Positions 17,393 to 24,069 of a stretch of 50,886 nucleotides of DNA are shown one piece after another. How positions within the stretch are numbered: position 1 is the stretch's first letter; each line of letters begins with the position of its first letter. Under the pieces are notes generated by a model. It was not told where the DNA came from. It did not search any database and saw only the letters and a program-made list of their open reading frames with translations. The DNA comes from Bacillus sp. FJAT-29814 (GTDB taxonomy: Bacteria > Bacillota > Bacilli > Bacillales > Cytobacillaceae): the NCBI RefSeq assembly GCF_001510715.1, contig NZ_LMTJ01000017.1, positions 1 through 50,886 of the forward strand, read 5' to 3'. Both the position numbers and the translations under genes were made by a program.

Positions 17393-17425
17393 ATTATAGA
17401 GTTGATAGATTTAAAAGTTTGTCAA
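17393..17425 (-). promoter_or_regulatory. Spo0A-activated sigma-A promoter of spoIIE (21-bp spacing)
   Basis: On the minus strand: consensus TTGACA (17425-17420) and consensus TATAAT (17398-17393) separated by 21 bp instead of 17. The same unusual spacing is known at B. subtilis spoIIE, where Spo0A-P allows sigma-A holoenzyme to use it. The -35 region also overlaps TTTGACA, one base from the reverse 0A box TTCGACA. Confidence 0.88.
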
Positions 17426-17450
17426 ATTAGTGAACAAGTTAAAAAAATCG

Positions 17451-17457
17451 TTCGACT
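17451..17457 (-). promoter_or_regulatory. candidate 0A box upstream of spoIIE
   Basis: AGTCGAA on the minus strand, 6 of 7 matches to the Spo0A box TGTCGAA, centred about 31 bp upstream of the spoIIE -35. Position and context fit Spo0A activation. Confidence 0.6.
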
Positions 17458-17533
17458 GTTTTCACTATATTCATCCAAATAATAGTACCTATCCCGAATA
17501 GATGACGTTTCCTTGTGTAAATTAAAGTTTATA

Positions 17534-17562
17534 TTGACTTTCCATAGCGGTGTTTGTATTAT
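17534..17562 (+). promoter_or_regulatory. sigma-A promoter of the tRNA-Met gene
   Basis: TTGACT (17534-17539), 17-bp spacer, TATTAT (17557-17562). The expected start near 17569 gives a leader of about 110 nt before the tRNA. It diverges from the spoIIE promoter. Confidence 0.7.
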
Positions 17563-17586
17563 ATTATTTGTGTTTTTAAATGAAAA

Positions 17587-17677
17587 CTTGCCGATTGGCG
17601 AGTCCGTTAGGACGGTTCATGAGGCATAGTTGAATTTATGCGTTCAGAATTTAGGGAATAAATTCTGATTAGCTAAT
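17587..17677 (+). other. multi-hairpin leader of tRNA-Met
   Basis: Four successive hairpins in 81 nt: CTTGCC/GGCGAG (17587-17602), GTCC/GGAC (17602-17613), GCATA/TATGC (17624-17641) and CAGAATTTA/TAAATTCTG with a 5-nt loop (17645-17667). A palindrome ATTAGCTAAT (17668-17677) follows, ending 2 nt before the tRNA. No open reading frame of useful size and no T-box motif is present. Confidence 0.55.
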
Positions 17678-17679
17678 TT

Positions 17680-17753
17680 GGCGGTGTAGCTCAGCTGGCT
17701 AGAGCGTACGGTTCATACCCGTAAGGTCGGGGGTTCGATCCCCTCCGCCGCTA
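17680..17753 (+). tRNA. tRNA-Met (CAT anticodon)
   Basis: A complete cloverleaf: acceptor GGCGGTG with CGCCGCT (a G-U at 1-72 and another wobble), D-arm GCTC/GAGC, anticodon stem TACGG/CCGTA with loop TTCATAC, T-arm GGGGG-TTCGATC-CCCTC. Anticodon CAT. The first pair and stem pattern differ from initiator tRNA and match the elongator-type tRNA-Met found between yabR and spoIIE in B. subtilis. CCA is not encoded, so it must be added after transcription. It lies on the strand opposite to its protein-coding neighbours and has its own promoter and terminator. Confidence 0.96.
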
Positions 17754-17756
17754 TAA

Positions 17757-17806
17757 CGAAAAGCGGAAGCGCCTTGACCAGGGGCTGCAGCTAGACAGAA
17801 TTGAGG
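17757..17806. repeat. possible partial copy of a dispersed Bacillaceae repeat
   Basis: The stretch beginning AAAGCGGAAGCGCCTTG just after the tRNA resembles the start of short interspersed repeats that I recall from intergenic regions of several Bacillus-group genomes. Only one copy is apparent here, so the assignment rests on recall. Confidence 0.35.
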
Positions 17807-17810
17807 GAAA

Positions 17811-17838
17811 AACCGGCGATGTAGCCGGTTTATTTTTA
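17811..17838 (+). terminator. terminator after tRNA-Met
   Basis: Perfect 7-bp stem AACCGGC/GCCGGTT with a 6-nt loop followed by TATTTTT on the plus strand. Confidence 0.8.
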
Positions 17839-17855
17839 TAAAAAAATCGAATCAC

Positions 17856-17885
17856 AAAAAAGACAAGCCATTATGACTTGTCTTT
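17856..17885 (-). terminator. terminator after yabR
   Basis: On the minus strand AAAGACAAG pairs with CTTGTCTTT around a 9-nt loop and is followed by a T-run. It ends yabR and faces the tRNA-Met transcript. Confidence 0.8.
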
Positions 17886-17941
17886 AATCTATTAGATAGT
17901 ACAGTGATACCTGCTTTATCCGAGTAAAAGTCAGCAGCAAG

Positions 17942-18376
17942 TTAACCCCGTCTGGCCCCTCTTCCTCCACGCTTGGACTCTGTGTGCCGCTTTAGGGAAG
18001 ATAAACGATCCTCGCTATCCTTTAAAAATTTCGCCATTTTTGTTTCAAAGTTCTCTGGTCTAGAATGATTACGATCGTTCGATCTGCCCTGACGAGGACG
18101 TTGGTTTGAAAATTTTCGTTCTCTTTCCGGTTGTTCTGGTCTATCTTTGGCCTTTTTAATGGATAGTCCAATCTTTCCATCCTTTTCAACATTAAGAACC
18201 TTGACCTCAACTTGGTCGCCGACTTTAAGATGATCATTAATATCTTTTACATAATTGTCAGCAACCTCACTGATGTGAACAAGTCCTGTTGAACCATCCG
18301 GCAGCTCCACAAACGCTCCGAAATTTGTAATTCCTGTCACCTTTCCTTGTAACTTGCTGCCTACTTCGATTGACAT
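17942..18376 (-). CDS. yabR: S1 RNA-binding domain protein YabR
   Basis: A 144-residue protein with one S1 domain at the N-terminus (about 4-73: GSKLQGKVTGITNFGAFVEL and GLVHISEVADNYV), related to the C-terminal S1 domain of polynucleotide phosphorylase. The rest is a charged Arg/Pro/Asn-rich tail ending GRGARRG, probably disordered and RNA-binding. It is cytoplasmic. Its own consensus promoter at 18425-18454 and a terminator make it separately transcribed from divIC. Its precise role is unknown; general stress protein 13-like proteins share this layout. Confidence 0.9.
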   Translation of the reverse strand: MSIEVGSKLQGKVTGITNFGAFVELPDGSTGLVHISEVADNYVKDINDHLKVGDQVEVKVLNVEKDGKIGLSIKKAKDRPEQPERERKFSNQRPRQGRSNDRNHSRPENFETKMAKFLKDSEDRLSSLKRHTESKRGGRGARRG

Positions 18377-18424
18377 AAAAAAAATGTTCCTCCTTAAAAA
18401 TATAAAAAATCAAACTTACTATAT

Positions 18425-18454
18425 ATTATACAGAAAGGGAAATTTGAGTGTCAA
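18425..18454 (-). promoter_or_regulatory. sigma-A promoter of yabR
   Basis: On the minus strand: consensus TTGACA (18454-18449), 18-bp spacer, consensus TATAAT (18430-18425), followed by an AAGGAGG ribosome binding site. Confidence 0.75.
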
Positions 18455-18471
18455 TAATACGCCCTATTGGT

Positions 18472-18855
18472 TCATTTTTCCTTCTTTTCTTCAGGAATAT
18501 TAAAGATAATTTCGTTTTTCTCCGAGAAAAAGTATTCTTTCCTGGCCAGCTTGGCAATATACTCGTCATCGTTTAATTTTATGATATTTTCGTTTAAAAT
18601 ATCTTCCTGCTTTTTCAGTTGGGCGAGCTCGATTTTAAGCTTCTCATGCTCGGCCATTTTTGCCTCAAGCTTGGCATTTTGGGAAATCAGGCTGGAAATC
18701 AACAAATAAGACAGGAAAGCAGCAAACACAAAAAACAAGGACAGCCGTCTAAGTAACAGCTTCCGTTTCCTGGCTGAAGCGATTTCCGCATATTCCTGCT
18801 GTTTGATATACGGCGTTTGGATTCTGGATACATTTTTTTGACGTTCAGCTCCCAT
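18472..18855 (-). CDS. divIC: cell-division protein DivIC (FtsB-like)
   Basis: Bitopic membrane protein of the divisome that forms a complex with DivIB and FtsL. The 127 residues have a short cytoplasmic N-terminus rich in Arg/Lys, one membrane segment (about 35-55: LSLFFVFAAFLSYLLISSLI) and an extracytoplasmic coiled coil (about 58-95, AKLEAKMAEHEKLKIELAQL), then the conserved YIAKLARKEYFFSEKNEIIF. It follows yabQ by 15 nt in the rqcP-yabP-yabQ-divIC cluster, the normal Bacillus arrangement. Confidence 0.95.
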   Translation of the reverse strand: MGAERQKNVSRIQTPYIKQQEYAEIASARKRKLLLRRLSLFFVFAAFLSYLLISSLISQNAKLEAKMAEHEKLKIELAQLKKQEDILNENIIKLNDDEYIAKLARKEYFFSEKNEIIFNIPEEKKEK

Positions 18856-18870
18856 TTCCCATACCCTACC

Positions 18871-19503
18871 TTACTCTTTTGTTTTTTTCCACTTTTCAAT
18901 CCACTTGTTTATATAATTCCAGATTGCCTTAAATTTTCCTGCCGTTTTATTATATAACTTCTCGACGGATTTTTTAAGGCTTTTCGGCAAAAGTTTCCAC
19001 AATATTAGCAAAATCTGTTTTACAATGCCAAAAATCAACCTAATTATATATAGGATAACACTCCAAATAAATTTTGCCAGGGATAACAGTCCCTTGCCAA
19101 CGGTCATAACGATGACAATAACTAGCTGAATTAAACCGACAATCGGTTTGTAAATAAGCATCATAAAAGTCCTTTTAATAAATCGCGCCAACGAAATGAC
19201 CGTCCTGATGGCTAGCTCCAGCAGCCTAAGGTACGTTGTTTTCAACAAGCTTTGATAGGCGGCAAACCCGCACAAAAGGGCAATAAAAATATAAAACCTT
19301 AATTCGCCGTTATTGACTAAAAACAATGCATAAAAGATAAGCATTGCCTGAATCATCCAAAACAGCAGATCATTGACGAATACAATCCAGGCCTTTCGCT
19401 TGGGCCTGTCCAAAAATCTTTGATACGTATCAAAAAGGGCCCCAAATAGCGACCCCATTCCGATCATGGAAAGCATTGTGAGAAATTGAGTCGAAAGGGT
19501 CAT
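18871..19503 (-). CDS. yabQ: spore cortex protein YabQ
   Basis: Membrane protein needed for spore cortex formation in B. subtilis. The 210-residue sequence has several hydrophobic segments: about 5-25, 40-62, 67-85, and a long hydrophobic stretch about 100-165, then a basic C-terminal tail (KWIEKWKKTKE). The family signature FDTYQRFLDRPKRKAW is at about 24-39. It overlaps yabP by 4 bp (ATGA), so the two are translationally coupled. It acts in the mother cell outer forespore membrane by analogy; mechanism unknown. Confidence 0.92.
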   Translation of the reverse strand: MTLSTQFLTMLSMIGMGSLFGALFDTYQRFLDRPKRKAWIVFVNDLLFWMIQAMLIFYALFLVNNGELRFYIFIALLCGFAAYQSLLKTTYLRLLELAIRTVISLARFIKRTFMMLIYKPIVGLIQLVIVIVMTVGKGLLSLAKFIWSVILYIIRLIFGIVKQILLILWKLLPKSLKKSVEKLYNKTAGKFKAIWNYINKWIEKWKKTKE

Positions 19504-19805
19504 CGGAACAACTTGCTAAAGAACCCTTTAGCTTTCTCCCCGTGATGTTCATCCAAGTAGACGAGATCAAAGATTTTCCCTTTAATCGACACGATCCCTT
19601 TTTCGACGTCGAGATTCTTCATTTGCAAATTTTGCCCTTTAATGGCCAAAAATCCCATTGATGTCTCCAACAAAAATTCCTCATTATCAAAGCTTTCCAC
19701 CTGCTTTACGCCGGTAATATCAAGAAGCTTTCTTCCTCTCATCATTACATCATGGTCTGGAATATTACTTTTCGTTGAATGATTATCGTAATATTGTTGG
19801 CTCAT
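19500..19805 (-). CDS. yabP: spore cortex/coat morphogenesis protein YabP
   Basis: A 101-residue member of the YabP/YqfC family, required for spore cortex formation with YabQ. Soluble, with the conserved core RKLLDITGVKQVESFDNEEF and SMGFLAIKGQNLQMKNLD, and a C-terminal GFFSKLFR. I chose the ATG at 19805, 6 nt after GGGGG; an earlier in-frame ATG (19811) sits too close to the Shine-Dalgarno sequence and a TTG lies at 19820. A candidate sigma-E promoter is just upstream, fitting mother-cell expression. Confidence 0.92.
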   Translation of the reverse strand: MSQQYYDNHSTKSNIPDHDVMMRGRKLLDITGVKQVESFDNEEFLLETSMGFLAIKGQNLQMKNLDVEKGIVSIKGKIFDLVYLDEHHGEKAKGFFSKLFR

Positions 19806-19840
19806 TCTCATCCCCCACAATCATTTGTCTCGCTACAACA

Positions 19841-19869
19841 TTTTTATGTTAGGGACAAGAAAAATAGAA
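19841..19869 (-). promoter_or_regulatory. candidate sigma-E promoter for yabP-yabQ
   Basis: On the minus strand: TTCTATT (19869-19863), 14-bp spacer, CATAAAAA (19848-19841). It partly matches the sigma-E pattern kmATATT-N14/15-CATACAnT. B. subtilis yabPQ is known to be sigma-E dependent. Confidence 0.45.
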
Positions 19870-19878
19870 CGAGCTTTA

Positions 19879-20154
19879 CTATAAACCTTCGTCTGAATAA
19901 CTTACCTTTTCCTCTTTAACGATCGTGTACATTTCCGCCGCTTCTTCCTTGCGGGTCGTTTCCTGAATCCGCTCGATTCTGACGGTGACTTTCCTTTGTC
20001 CAAGCCTAAGTGTCAGTTCATCGCCCACTTTCACCGTTGAGCTGGCCTTGGCCTCTTTGCCGTTAAGCTCAATCCGGCCTTGGTCGGAAACCTCTTTGGC
20101 TAAGGTTCTGCGTTTAATTAATCTTGAGACTTTTAAAAACTTATCCAAACGCAT
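19879..20154 (-). CDS. rqcP: S4-domain ribosome quality control protein RqcP
   Basis: A 91-residue Hsp15-like protein that works with RqcH to add alanine tails to nascent chains on stalled 50S subunits. The S4 RNA-binding domain starts at residue 1: MRLDKFLKVSRLIKRRTLAK, then GRIELNGKEAKASSTVKVGD. The C-terminus is acidic and short. Formerly YabO. It follows yabN by 18 nt and precedes yabP. Confidence 0.95.
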   Translation of the reverse strand: MRLDKFLKVSRLIKRRTLAKEVSDQGRIELNGKEAKASSTVKVGDELTLRLGQRKVTVRIERIQETTRKEEAAEMYTIVKEEKVSYSDEGL

Positions 20155-20172
20155 CTTCTGTTCTCCCCCAAT

Positions 20173-21645
20173 CTATAATCCTTTTTGTTTTGCTTCATCC
20201 CAATAATGGTCGAGCTCTTCAAGCGTATAGTCAGCAAAGTCCTTGCCACTCTTATTTACCTGTTGTTCAATGTAGTGAAACCGGCGAACAAATTTTTCGT
20301 TTGTTTGAAAAAGTGCCTCTTCCGGATGAATTTTAAGGAACCTTGCCACATTGACAAATGCAAATAATAAGTCGCCGAATTCCTTTCCCGCCCGGTCCAT
20401 GCTTCCGTCGGTTTCATTTAATTCAGCAGTGAATTCCTCCAGCTCTTCTTTCACTTTCTCCAAAGCCGGGGTAATTTCCTGCCAGTCAAAGCCCACCTTT
20501 GCCGCCTTCTTTTGCAACTCATAGGCTCTCAGCAAATTAGGAAGTGCTTTGGAAACACCGTCAAGCAGCGAGTTTTGCACATGACTTCCGCCTTTTTCTT
20601 GCACCTTAATCTGCTGCCAATTTTGAACAACCTCCTCGGCATTTGCCGCCTTGCCTTCCCCAAATACATGCGGATGGCGGCGGACCATTTTTGCCGACAG
20701 CCCTTCAATCACATCATCGATAGAAAAATAACCATCATCCTCGCCAATTTGTGCATGAAGCATCACCTGAAGCAAAACATCCCCAAGTTCTTCGATCAAA
20801 TGGTCAATATCGCCTTCGTTGATTGCTTCAATCGCTTCATAGGTTTCTTCGATTAAATATCTTTTTAATGATTCATGGGTTTGCTCCTTATCCCACGGGC
20901 AGCCATTCGGCCCTCTTAACTCAGCAATAATAGCTCGCAGCTTTGCAAAGGTTTTCCAAAGGATTTCCTCATCCTTTACAGGTGGAACATACACAGAGGT
21001 CAGATTATTAATTGATATATTGCGGTCCAATTCATATAGTGGCACCTTCTCGATGACTTCCTGTTTGCTGCCGGCTGCTGTGACAATCCAAACCTCGTAG
21101 TCATCTGGATATCTCTCCATTAGCGTTAATTTGACATCGGAGGCAACAAACTGATCATATACCTGGCTGATGATAATATGCTGGTCCATTTGAAGTTCGC
21201 CAGCGTGAATCGAGGTGCCATCCAACAGCTGAAATCCGTCGATCGGATCGATTCTTAAGGATGCAAAGGTCGCGTCAATAAAGCTTTGCCCGCCGCCTAC
21301 AACAATATTCACTCCCGCCGTTGGCCCTTTTTCAAACAGAAGCTGGACCGTGCGCTCTGCCACAAGCGGATGACCCGGCACTGCATAGATGACGTTTTCG
21401 GTGCCCGCCTTTTCGAGCAGGATCGTGGCAATTTCCTCATAAACCTCATCAAATTGATCATGCTGTTCATAAACATCATCAAACGAAGTAAATGTCATTC
21501 CTTCATGGGCCAACTCTGCTACAACGGGATGCTCTTTTGTTCTTAAGTAGACATGGTCAGCCTTGATTAATTTTCGATAAACACCGACTTGCAGTTGCTC
21601 CAAGTCTCCGGCACCCAAACCAACAATCTCAATTTTTTTAGCCAT
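20173..21645 (-). CDS. yabN: tetrapyrrole methylase-MazG fusion YabN
   Basis: A 490-residue two-domain protein. Residues about 1-220 form a SAM-dependent tetrapyrrole methylase-like domain (IEVIGLGAGDLEQLQ-type start, GHPLVAER near 92-99). Residues about 230-490 hold MazG nucleoside triphosphate pyrophosphohydrolase modules: GCPWDKEQTHESLKRYLIEE (about 254-273) with the EExxE metal-binding residues in EETYEAIEA and ELGDVLLQVMLH, and a second MazG-like copy near 390-450 (KEFGDLLFAFVNVARFL). It probably cleans the nucleotide pool; the methylase substrate is unknown. Only one base separates it from yabM. Confidence 0.94.
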   Translation of the reverse strand: MAKKIEIVGLGAGDLEQLQVGVYRKLIKADHVYLRTKEHPVVAELAHEGMTFTSFDDVYEQHDQFDEVYEEIATILLEKAGTENVIYAVPGHPLVAERTVQLLFEKGPTAGVNIVVGGGQSFIDATFASLRIDPIDGFQLLDGTSIHAGELQMDQHIIISQVYDQFVASDVKLTLMERYPDDYEVWIVTAAGSKQEVIEKVPLYELDRNISINNLTSVYVPPVKDEEILWKTFAKLRAIIAELRGPNGCPWDKEQTHESLKRYLIEETYEAIEAINEGDIDHLIEELGDVLLQVMLHAQIGEDDGYFSIDDVIEGLSAKMVRRHPHVFGEGKAANAEEVVQNWQQIKVQEKGGSHVQNSLLDGVSKALPNLLRAYELQKKAAKVGFDWQEITPALEKVKEELEEFTAELNETDGSMDRAGKEFGDLLFAFVNVARFLKIHPEEALFQTNEKFVRRFHYIEQQVNKSGKDFADYTLEELDHYWDEAKQKGL

Positions 21646-21646
21646 A

Positions 21647-23260
21647 TTAATTCCGATCCTTTCGAGCCATTAAATAGATGAATTTACTGCCAAACGGAAA
21701 AAGTGCCAGCTCATCTTCTCTGAATACTTTTCCTCTAATCACAATGAAGCTAAAGACAAGTACGCCAAAGCCTACAGCCGATAACGCTTGCAGCGCTGCT
21801 CCTGTCCGGCTGCCAGCAAGCGAGCCAGCCAGGTTATCAATTAAGAGAAAATAGCCTTTTAAAGATAAAATCATCGCCAAAGCAGCAACAGAAACGGTTG
21901 CTAAAAACCTCAATGGCACCAAGGAAATGGGAACCATTTTTTTTAATTTTAATAACAAAATGATGGTGACAATACCTAATGAAATAAGTGTTGAAATCGC
22001 AGCTCCCATTGTTCCATACACAGGAACCAACACCATATTCAACATGTATTTGACTGGGAACAGACTTACCGTCGCCAATGCTGGGGCCATGAGGCTTCCC
22101 AGTCCCTGCAAAACTGCCATTGCAATAGAAATAATCGATGTAAACAAAATAACAAAACTGAGAACGCCCAAAACTGAGGAGCCAAGGTCATTCTCGAACA
22201 GCATGATATTGGTCGGATTGATAATTGCCGCCAGCCCGAAAGCGGCACCGAGTCCAATAACGAGGCTTACTTTAATTGCCAGCTGGATTTTATGATATAA
22301 AAATTCTGGCCTGGCTGCCATACGATCACGAGTAATTAGCGGTACAAGCGTAAGGGATATCGATGATGCCACAACCGTTCCCAATTGAATTAACGGCTGC
22401 CCCCGGTCATAGATCCCTTTTAGGGTTTTGGCCGGGTCCGGTCCGATACCTGATTTTACAAGCAATGAATATAGATTTAACGAGTCGGCCAATTGGATAA
22501 ATATCATCAGCATCCCGCTGATGCAAATCGCTAGGCCATGAAAGGTGAGCGCTTTTACAATCGGCGTTATCCATGGTCTGCCCTTTCGAAGAAGCCCATA
22601 CCCCGGCGCTATTATTCTCCATTCTTTACGAATCCATATAAACATAAACAAAATGATTCCGGAAACGATGGTTCCGGTAATGGAACCAAACATCGCTCCC
22701 CCGCCGACAAGGTATAAGGAGACACCCTTTTGCATCAGCAGATAGGAAAGAAACAGAATCGTCAACACCCGGACGGTCTGCTCGCCTACTTGTGATAAGG
22801 CAGTTGGCATCATATCGCCAATTCCCTGGTAAAACCCGCGCAGCGTGGCCATAAACGGAAATGTTAAAAAGACGATCGAGACGACCCTAATTAAAACTGA
22901 AAGGTCGGGGTCGTGCATCCATCTGGCGATTAGGTCTGCCCCAAAATAAAGGACCAGAAAGCAGATTAGGCCAAATAGTTGTAAGTATAGGAATGATACA
23001 AATAGCAGCAGACGGGATTTCTCGACTTCCCCATTTTCCTTTTGTTCCGCATAAAGCTTGGAGATCACAACCGGAAAGCCTGTTGTTGACAGTACGACCG
23101 CCATTCCATAAAACGGATACACTTGCTGGTATATGTAAAAACCGATATCACCCACGATATTTTGAAAGGGGATCCGGTAAAAGGCACTTAAAATCTTCGT
23201 AATGATTGCAGCAATAGTTAAAATAAAGGCCCCTTTAAACAAAGCCTTTGAAGGGTTCAC
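21647..23260 (-). CDS. yabM: polysaccharide biosynthesis/flippase-family protein YabM
   Basis: A MATE/MOP-superfamily lipid flippase-like membrane protein, related to SpoVB and MurJ. With the start used here it has 537 residues and about 14 membrane segments; the N-terminal part contains KGAFILTIAAIITKILSAFY and NIVGDIGFYIYQQVYPFYG, typical of the SpoVB group. I chose GTG at 23260, which has AGGTGA 5 nt upstream and matches the length of B. subtilis YabM (about 532); the reading frame is open up to 23365, but that would overlap spoVT and its terminator. It probably moves a cell-envelope lipid-linked precursor; the substrate is not known. Confidence 0.88.
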   Translation of the reverse strand: MNPSKALFKGAFILTIAAIITKILSAFYRIPFQNIVGDIGFYIYQQVYPFYGMAVVLSTTGFPVVISKLYAEQKENGEVEKSRLLLFVSFLYLQLFGLICFLVLYFGADLIARWMHDPDLSVLIRVVSIVFLTFPFMATLRGFYQGIGDMMPTALSQVGEQTVRVLTILFLSYLLMQKGVSLYLVGGGAMFGSITGTIVSGIILFMFIWIRKEWRIIAPGYGLLRKGRPWITPIVKALTFHGLAICISGMLMIFIQLADSLNLYSLLVKSGIGPDPAKTLKGIYDRGQPLIQLGTVVASSISLTLVPLITRDRMAARPEFLYHKIQLAIKVSLVIGLGAAFGLAAIINPTNIMLFENDLGSSVLGVLSFVILFTSIISIAMAVLQGLGSLMAPALATVSLFPVKYMLNMVLVPVYGTMGAAISTLISLGIVTIILLLKLKKMVPISLVPLRFLATVSVAALAMILSLKGYFLLIDNLAGSLAGSRTGAALQALSAVGFGVLVFSFIVIRGKVFREDELALFPFGSKFIYLMARKDRN

Positions 23261-23308
23261 ATAGTTCACCTGCCTTAAGAACGCATAAGCGCCTTCAATT
23301 ATAGCATT

Positions 23309-23335
23309 AAAAAAGGCAGCCAGGGCTGCCTTTTT
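23309..23335 (-). terminator. terminator after spoVT
   Basis: Perfect 12-bp palindromic stem AAAAAGGCAGCC/GGCTGCCTTTTT with a 2-nt centre, giving a U-tract on both strands. It lies 7 nt beyond the spoVT stop. Confidence 0.9.
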
Positions 23336-23342
23336 AGTAAAA

Positions 23343-23879
23343 TTACTGCTCCATTTGTCGGGCAAGGAAGCCTGCTGCTGTTTCTACGGCCTTTTGTTCG
23401 ACTTCTCCAAGTGTTCCCTCTTTTGAAAAAATAATCACCGCTCCAATTGGGTCACCATTTGCGATAATCGGTCCAATTGTGTAAGATGTCACCGTCTCAT
23501 CATTGCCTTCCACCAAGGCGACATCGCCTTGCTGGGTAATGAGCACTGAATTGCGATCTTCCATCGTTTTTTCAACTAATTCACTAATATTTTTATTTAA
23601 ATAATCCTTTTTTGATCCACCTGCAACTGCAATGTAAGCATCTCTATCACAAATCAGAACAGGATTACCGAGGCTGTCAAATAGGGCTTCAGCATATTCC
23701 TTGGCAAAATCGCTTAACTCGCTGATTGGTGAATACTTCTTTAAAATGACTTCCCCATCCCGGTCAACAAAGATCTCTAACGGATCCCCTTCACGGATAC
23801 GCAGGGTTCTGCGTATTTCTTTAGGAATTACAACACGACCCAAATCATCGATTCGACGAACTATTCCAGTTGCTTTCAT
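23343..23879 (-). CDS. spoVT: stage V sporulation transcription factor SpoVT
   Basis: Forespore regulator that tunes sigma-G-dependent genes. The 178 residues match the B. subtilis length. Residues about 1-50 are an AbrB-type swapped-hairpin DNA-binding domain (MKATGIVRRIDDLGRVVIPK), and about 55-178 form a GAF-like domain with VGPI-like TIGPIIANGDPIGAVIIFSK and a conserved AAGFLARQMEQ end. I chose ATG at 23879, preceded by GTGAGG; the frame extends to 23900 but the extra residues are not conserved. A candidate sigma-G promoter lies upstream. Confidence 0.97.
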   Translation of the reverse strand: MKATGIVRRIDDLGRVVIPKEIRRTLRIREGDPLEIFVDRDGEVILKKYSPISELSDFAKEYAEALFDSLGNPVLICDRDAYIAVAGGSKKDYLNKNISELVEKTMEDRNSVLITQQGDVALVEGNDETVTSYTIGPIIANGDPIGAVIIFSKEGTLGEVEQKAVETAAGFLARQMEQ

Positions 23880-23922
23880 CCAATGTTGCCTCACTTTCAT
23901 CTGATGATTTTTGAACTTGGTT

Positions 23923-23941
23923 AGTGATTTTTGTAATCACT
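23923..23941. other. hairpin in the spoVT 5' leader
   Basis: Perfect 7-bp inverted repeat AGTGATT/AATCACT with a 5-nt loop, between the predicted sigma-G start point and the spoVT ribosome binding site. It has no U-tract. Function unknown; it could stabilise the message or be a binding site. Confidence 0.4.
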
Positions 23942-23955
23942 GCCAACTTTGAACT

Positions 23956-23985
23956 TAGTATCTTTCAACTGGAAAGTTCTATACA
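23956..23985 (-). promoter_or_regulatory. candidate sigma-G promoter of spoVT
   Basis: On the minus strand: TGTATA (23985-23980), 17-bp spacer, GATACTA (23962-23956). The sigma-G consensus is TGAATA-N17/18-CATACTA, so there is one mismatch in each element. B. subtilis spoVT is sigma-G dependent. Confidence 0.65.
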
Positions 23986-24069
23986 CAAACGTCACATTTT
24001 TTTCACATATTCAGGAACTGCTGCCAATTCCGGAACGTTGGAAAGTGAGGCTCCTTCTTTATTTAAAAA

